A DNA stretch of 28,845 nucleotides from Schoenoplectus triqueter (taxonomy: Eukaryota > Streptophyta > Magnoliopsida > Poales > Cyperaceae): the NCBI GenBank assembly GCA_964058805.1, contig CAXKVV010000610.1, positions 1 to 28,845 on the forward strand. The letters are read 5' to 3'. This document shows, piece by piece, positions 20,792 to 28,845 of the stretch. Below the pieces are notes generated by a model. That model did no database searches. It worked only from the letters and a program-made list of their open reading frames with translations, and was not told the DNA's origin. The position numbers were made by a program, and so were the translations under genes. Position 1 is the first letter of the stretch. Each line of letters starts with the position of its first letter.

Positions 20792-23498
20792 GTAATTATA
20801 TTAATTTGCACGGAATTATTTGTAGTCATGTGGCAAAAAGTTTGAGAAACTCAATCAACTAGTTTAAATTGTTGTTTTTTTCATGCATCTTACTTATGTT
20901 TTGTGCAAACTAAGTGTCGTAGAATACTCATATCGAAGTATTAATTGGATAATCTTCTAATAGGCATGATTAGGAGTAATTATATTAATTTTCACGAAAT
21001 TATAGGTAGTTATGAGACAATAAATTTTAAAAATCTTAAACAACTTGTTTAGACAGCAGTTTTAACTGCATCTTATTTATGTTTTATGAAAAATTACTGT
21101 TATAGGATATTCATATCGGAGTGTTAATTGGATAATTATATAATAGACATAATCAGTAGTAATTATATTAATTTGCGCGAAGTTATGTGTAGGTATGCAG
21201 CAAAAAATTAAAAAAAAACTCAAACATCTTGTTTAAAGTGCTGTTTTTAATGCATCTTACTTATTTTTTACGCAAAATTCGTATCGTAGAATGTTCATAT
21301 CGATGTGATAATTGGATAATCTTCTAATAGGCATAATTACGAGTAATTATATTAATTCTCACGAAATTATTTATCGTTATGAGGCAATAAATGTTGAAAA
21401 TCTGAAATAACTTGTTTAAACAGCAATTTCTAATGTATCATACTTATGTTTTATGTAAAATTAGTGTCCTATGATATTCATATTGAAGTGTTAATTTGAC
21501 AATCTTATAATAGACATAGTTAGGAGTAATTATATTAATTCGCTCGAAATTATGTGTAGTTTTGATGCAAAAAATGTTGAAAATCTTAAATAACTTGTTT
21601 AAAAAACAGTTTTGAATGCGTCTTACTTATATTTTGTGCAAAATTAGCGTCATAGAATATTCATATCTAAGTTTTATTTCCACAATCATATAATAGGCAT
21701 AATTAGGAGTAATTGTATTAATTTTCAAGAAATCACATGCAGGTAATGCGGCAAACAATTTTTAAAAACTCAAACAACTTGTTTAAACAACTGTTTTCAA
21801 TGCATCTTATTTATGTTTTGTGCAAAATTTGTGTCGTACAATGTCCATATCGAAGTGTTAATTGAATAATCTTCTAATAGGTATAATTAGGAGTAATTAT
21901 TTTAATTTTTATGAAATTATGTATAGTTATGAGTCAAAAAATATAAAAAATCTGAAACGGCCCGTTTAAACAGCAGTTTCTAATATGTCTTACTTATGTT
22001 TTATGAAAAGTTAGTATCGTAAGATATTCATATCGAAGGGTTAATTGGAAAATATTATAATAGGCATAATTAGGAGTAATTATATCAATTTGTACGAAAT
22101 TTTGAGTACTTATGCGGCCAAATGTTTTGACTTGTTTAAACAGCCGCTTCTAATGCATCCTACTTATGTCCTGTGCAAAATTAGTGTCGTAGAATGTTCA
22201 TATCGAAGTGTTAATTGGCTAATATTTTGATGGGCATAATTAGGAGTAATTATATTAATTTTTACGAAATTATATGCAGTCACGAGGCAAAAAATGTTGA
22301 AAAACTTAACTTTTTAAAATAACAGTTTCTAATGCATCTCACTTATGTTTTGAGAAAAAATAGTGCCCTAAAATATTTATTTTGACGTGTTAACTGAATA
22401 ATCTTATAACCCAGCATAATTATGAGTAATTATATTAATTTGCACCAAATCATGTGTAGTTATGCGGCCAGAAATTTTCATAAAGGCAAACAACTTGTTT
22501 AAACAGCAAATTTTAACGCATCTTACTTATGTTTTGTGCGATTTTAGCATTATAGAATATTCATATCGATGTTTTTATTGGATAATTTTATAATAAGCGT
22601 AATCAGGAGTAATTGTATTAATTTGCATGAAATTATATATAGTTATGCGGACAAAATTTTTGAAAAGCTCAAACAACTCGTCCAAATAGCAGTTTTTAAT
22701 GCATCTCACTTATATTTTACGCAAAATTAGCGTTGTAGAATATTCACATCAAAATTTTAATTAAAGAATCTCACAATAGGCATATTTAGGAGTAATTATA
22801 TTAATTCATAAGAAATTTTGTGTAGCTATGCAGTCAAAACTTTTGAAAATCTCAAATAACTTGTTTAAACAGCTGTTTTTAGTGCATCTTACTTATGTTC
22901 TGTGCGAAATTAGTGTCGTAGAATATTCATATCGAAGATTTAATTAGAAGATCATATAATAGGCATGATTAGGAGTAATTATATTAATTTATAATAAATT
23001 ATGTATAATTATGCGGCCAAAAATATTAAAAATACTCAAACAACTTGTTTAAACAGCTGTTTTTAAAGCCTCCTACTTATGTTTTGTGCAAAATTAGTGT
23101 TGTGGAATGTTCATATTGAAGTGTTAATTAGATAATCTTTTAATAGGCATAATTAGGTGTGATTACTTTAATTTTCACTAAATTATGTGTAGTTATTGGG
23201 CCAAAATTTTTGAAATGCTCAAATAGCTGTTTTTAATGCATCTTACTCATGTTTTGGGAGAAAATAGAGTGGTAGAATATTCATATCGAAGTGTTAATTG
23301 AACAATCTTATAATAGGCATAATTAGGAGTAATTATGTTAATTTGCACGAAACTATGTGTATTTATGGGGCCAATTTTTTTAAAAAAGTCAAACAACTTG
23401 TTTAAAATGCATATTACTTATGTTTTGTGCCAAATTAGCATCATAGAATATTCATATCGAAGTTTTAATTAGATAATCTTATAATAGGCATAATGAGA
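20792..23498 (+). repeat. HOR copy 3 (2707 bp)
   Basis: Fifteen monomers. It carries T at 21918 and A at 22656 (as copies 1 and 5). Private variants are T at 20831 (C elsewhere) and G at 22010 (A elsewhere). Confidence 0.95.
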
Positions 23499-26205
23499 GT
23501 AATTATATTAATTTGCACGGAATTATTTGTAGTCATGCGGCAAAAAGTTTGAGAAACTCAATCAACTAGTTTAAATTGTTGTTTTTTTCATGCATCTTAC
23601 TTATGTTTTGTGCAAACTAAGTGTCGTAGAATACTCATATCGAAGTATTAATTGGATAATCTTCTAATAGGCATGATTAGGAGTAATTATATTAATTTTC
23701 ACGAAATTATAGGTAGTTATGAGACAATAAATTTTAAAAATCTTAAACAACTTGTTTAGACAGCAGTTTTAACTGCATCTTATTTATGTTTTATGAAAAA
23801 TTACTGTTATAGGATATTCATATCGGAGTGTTAATTGGATAATTATATAATAGACATAATCAGTAGTAATTATATTAATTTGCGCGAAGTTATGTGTAGG
23901 TATGCAGCAAAAAATTAAAAAAAAACTCAAACATCTTGTTTAAAGTGCTGTTTTTAATGCATCTTACTTATTTTTTACGCAAAATTCGTATCGTAGAATG
24001 TTCATATCGATGTGATAATTGGATAATCTTCTAATAGGCATAATTACGAGTAATTATATTAATTCTCACGAAATTATTTATCGTTATGAGGCAATAAATG
24101 TTGAAAATCTGAAATAACTTGTTTAAACAGCAATTTCTAATGTATCATACTTATGTTTTATGTAAAATTAGTGTCCTATGATATTCATATTGAAGTGTTA
24201 ATTTGACAATCTTATAATAGACATAGTTAGGAGTAATTATATTAATTCGCTCGAAATTATGTGTAGTTTTGATGCAAAAAATGTTGAAAATCTTAAATAA
24301 CTTGTTTAAAAAACAGTTTTGAATGCGTCTTACTTATATTTTGTGCAAAATTAGCGTCATAGAATATTCATATCTAAGTTTTATTTCCACAATCATATAA
24401 TAGGCATAATTAGGAGTAATTGTATTAATTTTCAAGAAATCACATGCAGGTAATGCGGCAAACAATTTTTAAAAACTCAAACAACTTGTTTAAACAACTG
24501 TTTTCAATGCATCTTATTTATGTTTTGTGCAAAATTTGTGTCGTACAATGTCCATATCGAAGTGTTAATTGAATAATCTTCTAATAGGTATAATTAGGAG
24601 TAATTATTTTAATTTTTATGAAATCATGTATAGTTATGAGTCAAAAAATATAAAAAATCTGAAACGGCCCGTTTAAACAGCAGTTTCTAATATGTCTTAC
24701 TTATGTTTTATGAAAAATTAGTATCGTAAGATATTCATATCGAAGGGTTAATTGGAAAATATTATAATAGGCATAATTAGGAGTAATTATATCAATTTGT
24801 ACGAAATTTTGAGTACTTATGCGGCCAAATGTTTTGACTTGTTTAAACAGCCGCTTCTAATGCATCCTACTTATGTCCTGTGCAAAATTAGTGTCGTAGA
24901 ATGTTCATATCGAAGTGTTAATTGGCTAATATTTTGATGGGCATAATTAGGAGTAATTATATTAATTTTTACGAAATTATATGCAGTCACGAGGCAAAAA
25001 ATGTTGAAAAACTTAACTTTTTAAAATAACAGTTTCTAATGCATCTCACTTATGTTTTGAGAAAAAATAGTGCCCTAAAATATTTATTTTGACGTGTTAA
25101 CTGAATAATCTTATAACCCAGCATAATTATGAGTAATTATATTAATTTGCACCAAATCATGTGTAGTTATGCGGCCAGAAATTTTCATAAAGGCAAACAA
25201 CTTGTTTAAACAGCAAATTTTAACGCATCTTACTTATGTTTTGTGCGATTTTAGCATTATAGAATATTCATATCGATGTTTTTATTGGATAATTTTATAA
25301 TAAGCGTAATCAGGAGTAATTGTATTAATTTGCATGAAATTATATATAGTTATGCGGACAAATTTTTTGAAAAGCTCAAACAACTCGTCCAAATAGCAGT
25401 TTTTAATGCATCTCACTTATATTTTACGCAAAATTAGCGTTGTAGAATATTCACATCAAAATTTTAATTAAAGAATCTCACAATAGGCATATTTAGGAGT
25501 AATTATATTAATTCATAAGAAATTTTGTGTAGCTATGCAGTCAAAACTTTTGAAAATCTCAAATAACTTGTTTAAACAGCTGTTTTTAGTGCATCTTACT
25601 TATGTTCTGTGCGAAATTAGTGTCGTAGAATATTCATATCGAAGATTTAATTAGAAGATCATATAATAGGCATGATTAGGAGTAATTATATTAATTTATA
25701 ATAAATTATGTATAATTATGCGGCCAAAAATATTAAAAATACTCAAACAACTTGTTTAAACAGCTGTTTTTAAAGCCTCCTACTTATGTTTTGTGCAAAA
25801 TTAGTGTTGTGGAATGTTCATATTGAAGTGTTAATTAGATAATCTTTTAATAGGCATAATTAGGTGTGATTACTTTAATTTTCACTAAATTATGTGTAGT
25901 TATTGGGCCAAAATTTTTGAAATGCTCAAATAGCTGTTTTTAATGCATCTTACTCATGTTTTGGGAGAAAATAGAGTGGTAGAATATTCATATCGAAGTG
26001 TTAATTGAACAATCTTATAATAGGCATAATTAGGAGTAATTATGTTAATTTGCACGAAACTATGTGTATTTATGGGGCCAATTTTTTTAAAAAAGTCAAA
26101 CAACTTGTTTAAAATGCATATTACTTATGTTTTGTGCCAAATTAGCATCATAGAATATTCATATCGAAGTTTTAATTAGATAATCTTATAATAGGCATAA
26201 TGAGA
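23499..26205 (+). repeat. HOR copy 4 (2707 bp)
   Basis: Fifteen monomers. It carries C at 24625 and T at 25363, matching copy 2. I found no private variant in the stretches I compared. Confidence 0.95.
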
Positions 26206-28845
26206 GTAATTATATTAATTTGCACGGAATTATTTGTAGTCATGCGGCAAAAAGTTTGAGAAACTCAATCAACTAGTTTAAATTGTTGTTTTTTTCATGC
26301 ATCTTACTTATGTTTTGTGCAAACTAAGTGTCGTAGAATACTCATATCGAAGTATTAATTGGATAATCTTCTAATAGGCATGATTAGGAGTAATTATATT
26401 AATTTTCACGAAATTATAGGTAGTTATGAGACAATAAATTTTAAAAATCTTAAACAACTTGTTTAGACAGCAGTTTTAACTGCATCTTATTTATGTTTTA
26501 TGAAAAATTACTGTTATAGGATATTCATATCGGAGTGTTAATTGGATAATTATATAATAGACATAATCAGTAGTAATTATATTAATTTGCGCGAAGTTAT
26601 GTGTAGGTATGCAGCAAAAAATTAAAAAAAAACTCAAACATCTTGTTTAAAGTGCTGTTTTTAATGCATCTTACTTATTTTTTACGCAAAATTCGTATCG
26701 TAGAATGTTCATATCGATGTGATAATTGGATAATCTTCTAATAGGCATAATTACGAGTAATTATATTAATTCTCACGAAATTATTTATCGTTATGAGGCA
26801 ATAAATGTTGAAAATCTGAAATAACTTGTTTAAACAGCAATTTCTAATGTATCATACTTATGTTTTATGTAAAATTAGTGTCCTATGATGTTCATATTGA
26901 AGTGTTAATTTGACAATCTTATAATAGACATAGTTAGGAGTAATTATATTAATTCGCTCGAAATTATGTGTAGTTTTGATGCAAAAAATGTTGAAAATCT
27001 TAAATAACTTGTTTAAAAAACAGTTTTGAATGCGTCTTACTTATATTTTGTGCAAAATTAGCGTCATAGAATATTCATATCTAAGTTTTATTTCCACAAT
27101 CATATAATAGGCATAATTAGGAGTAATTGTATTAATTTTCAAGAAATCACATGCAGGTAATGCGGCAAACAATTTTTAAAAACTCAAACAACTTGTTTAA
27201 ACAACTGTTTTCAATGCATCTTATTTATGTTTTGTGCAAAATTTGTGTCGTACAATGTCCATATCGAAGTGTTAATTGAATAATCTTCTAATAGGTATAA
27301 TTAGGAGTAATTATTTTAATTTTTATGAAATTATGTATAGTTATGAGTCAAAAAATATAAAAAATCTGAAACGGCCCGTTTAAACAGCAGTTTCTAATAT
27401 GTCTTACTTATGTTTTATGAAAAATTAGTATCGTAAGATATTCATATCGAAGGGTTAATTGGAAAATATTATAATAGGCATAATTAGGAGTAATTATATC
27501 AATTTGTACGAAATTTTGAGTACTTATGCGGCCAAATGTTTTGACTTGTTTAAACAGCCGCTTCTAATGCATCCTACTTATGTCCTGTGCAAAATTAGTG
27601 TCGTAGAATGTTCATATCGAAGTGTTAATTGGCTAATATTTTGATGGGCATAATTAGGAGTAATTATATTAATTTTTACGAAATTATATGCAGTCACGAG
27701 GCAAAAAATGTTGAAAAACTTAACTTTTTAAAATAACAGTTTCTAATGCATCTCACTTATGTTTTGAGAAAAAATAGTGCCCTAAAATATTTATTTTGAC
27801 GTGTTAACTGAATAATCTTATAACCCAGCATAATTATGAGTAATTATATTAATTTGCACCAAATCATGTGTAGTTATGCGGCCAGAAATTTTCATAAAGG
27901 CAAACAACTTGTTTAAACAGCAAATTTTAACGCATCTTACTTATGTTTTGTGCGATTTTAGCATTATAGAATATTCATATCGATGTTTTTATTGGATAAT
28001 TTTATAATAAGCGTAATCAGGAGTAATTGTATTAATTTGCATGAAATTATATATAGTTATGCGGACAAAATTTTTGAAAAGCTCAAACAACTCGTCCAAA
28101 TAGCAGTTTTTAATGCATCTCACTTATATTTTACGCAAAATTAGCGTTGTAGAATATTCACATCAAAATTTTAATTAAAGAATCTCACAATAGGCATATT
28201 TAGGAGTAATTATATTAATTCATAAGAAATTTTGTGTAGCTATGCAGTCAAAACTTTTGAAAATCTCAAATAACTTGTTTAAACAGCTGTTTTTAGTGCA
28301 TCTTACTTATGTTCTGTGCGAAATTAGTGTCGTAGAATATTCATATCGAAGATTTAATTAGAAGATCATATAATAGGCATGATTAGGAGTAATTATATTA
28401 ATTTATAATAAATTATGTATAATTATGCGGCCAAAAATATTAAAAATACTCAAACAACTTGTTTAAACAGCTGTTTTTAAAGCCTCCTACTTATGTTTTG
28501 TGCAAAATTAGTGTTGTGGAATGTTCATATTGAAGTGTTAATTAGATAATCTTTTAATAGGCATAATTAGGTGTGATTACTTTAATTTTCACTAAATTAT
28601 GTGTAGTTATTGGGCCAAAATTTTTGAAATGCTCAAATAGCTGTTTTTAATGCATCTTACTCATGTTTTGGGAGAAAATAGAGTGGTAGAATATTCATAT
28701 CGAAGTGTTAATTGAACAATCTTATAATAGGCATAATTAGGAGTAATTATGTTAATTTGCACGAAACTATGTGTATTTATGGGGCCAATTTTTTTAAAAA
28801 AGTCAAACAACTTGTTTAAAATGCATATTACTTATGTTTTGTGCC
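26206..28845 (+). repeat. HOR copy 5 (2640 bp seen, cut by window end)
   Basis: It carries T at 27332 and A at 28070, as copies 1 and 3. It has a private G at 26890 (A in the others). In this phasing the last 67 bases fall outside the window. Confidence 0.95.

Larger units (their letters stand above)
15234..28845 (+). repeat. Satellite array: about 183-bp monomers in a 15-monomer, 2707-bp higher-order repeat
   Basis: Head-to-tail tandem array, all monomers in one orientation, continuing past the window end. Taking GTAATT of the conserved AGGAGTAATTAT motif as anchor, positions in the first unit are 15380, 15564, 15747, 15929, 16112, 16295, 16479, 16662, 16832, 17012, 17195, 17378, 17561, 17745, 17925, then 18085. 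The spacings are 184, 183, 182, 183, 183, 184, 183, 170, 180, 183, 183, 183, 184, 180 and 160. From 18085 the whole pattern repeats every 2707 bases (20792, 23499, 26206). Monomers within a unit are visibly diverged; units are almost identical. Conserved monomer words are GCATCTTACTTATGTTTTGTG, cut here to GCATCTTACTTATG, then CATATCGAAG, ATAATAGGCATAATTAGGAG and TGCGGCC. The 61-codon open frames that recur at this period are by-products, not genes. Confidence 0.97.

Noticed and set aside
16631..27644. Identical 61-codon open frames at 16631, 19338, 22045, 24752 and 27459
   Set aside because: They recur exactly at the HOR period, straddle two satellite monomers, and reflect only the near identity of the units. 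The other monomers do not keep the frame open, so no coding selection is seen.
15234..28845. CRISPR-like array of regularly spaced repeats
   Set aside because: The whole unit is repeated, with no unique spacers between short repeats; periods are 160-184 bp and the context is a plant nuclear genome.

Overview
The window is nuclear DNA of a flowering plant. The evidence is spliced genes with GT-AG introns, receptor-like kinase sequences of plant type, a plant telo-box at a nucleolar-protein gene, very AT-rich intergenic DNA with small fold-back transposons, and a long tandem satellite. I cannot tell monocot from eudicot, or name a species, from the sequence alone.

Bases 1-949 hold the 3' end of a plus-strand receptor-like protein kinase gene: the tail of the kinase domain, a 507-base intron and a short last exon. 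Bases 1786-2593 hold a broken minus-strand remnant of an XA21/EFR-type LRR receptor kinase, with the catalytic loop, DFG motif and C-terminus still readable across two frameshifts.

Bases 3211-9339 are one complete minus-strand gene of 16 coding exons. I joined it exon by exon into an uninterrupted 491-residue WD40 protein, the PWP1 (periodic tryptophan protein 1) homologue, a nucleolar ribosome-biogenesis factor. Its 5' region (about 9340-9780) carries a telo-box and probably a small 5'-UTR intron. Two introns have CT/AC microsatellites starting within a few bases of the 5' splice site.

Bases 9780-15233 contain no gene I can support. They hold AT-rich DNA, two related transposon-like fragments in opposite orientations, a run of four fold-back (MITE-like) elements of about 400 bp each lying end to end with TA/GA microsatellites between them (11763-13476), and a fifth small fold-back (14662-14806).

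From about 15234 to the end of the window (13.6 kb, running off the edge) there is one uninterrupted satellite array. The monomer is about 183 bp. Fifteen diverged monomers make a higher-order repeat (HOR) of 2707 bp, present about five times head to tail, with only a few base differences between copies. Two diagnostic sites alternate strictly between copies (1, 3, 5 versus 2, 4), pointing to a larger repeating block of 5414 bp. This organisation is typical of centromeric or pericentromeric arrays in an active phase of homogenisation. It lies about 5.5 kb from the PWP1 transcription unit and is the most notable content of the window.
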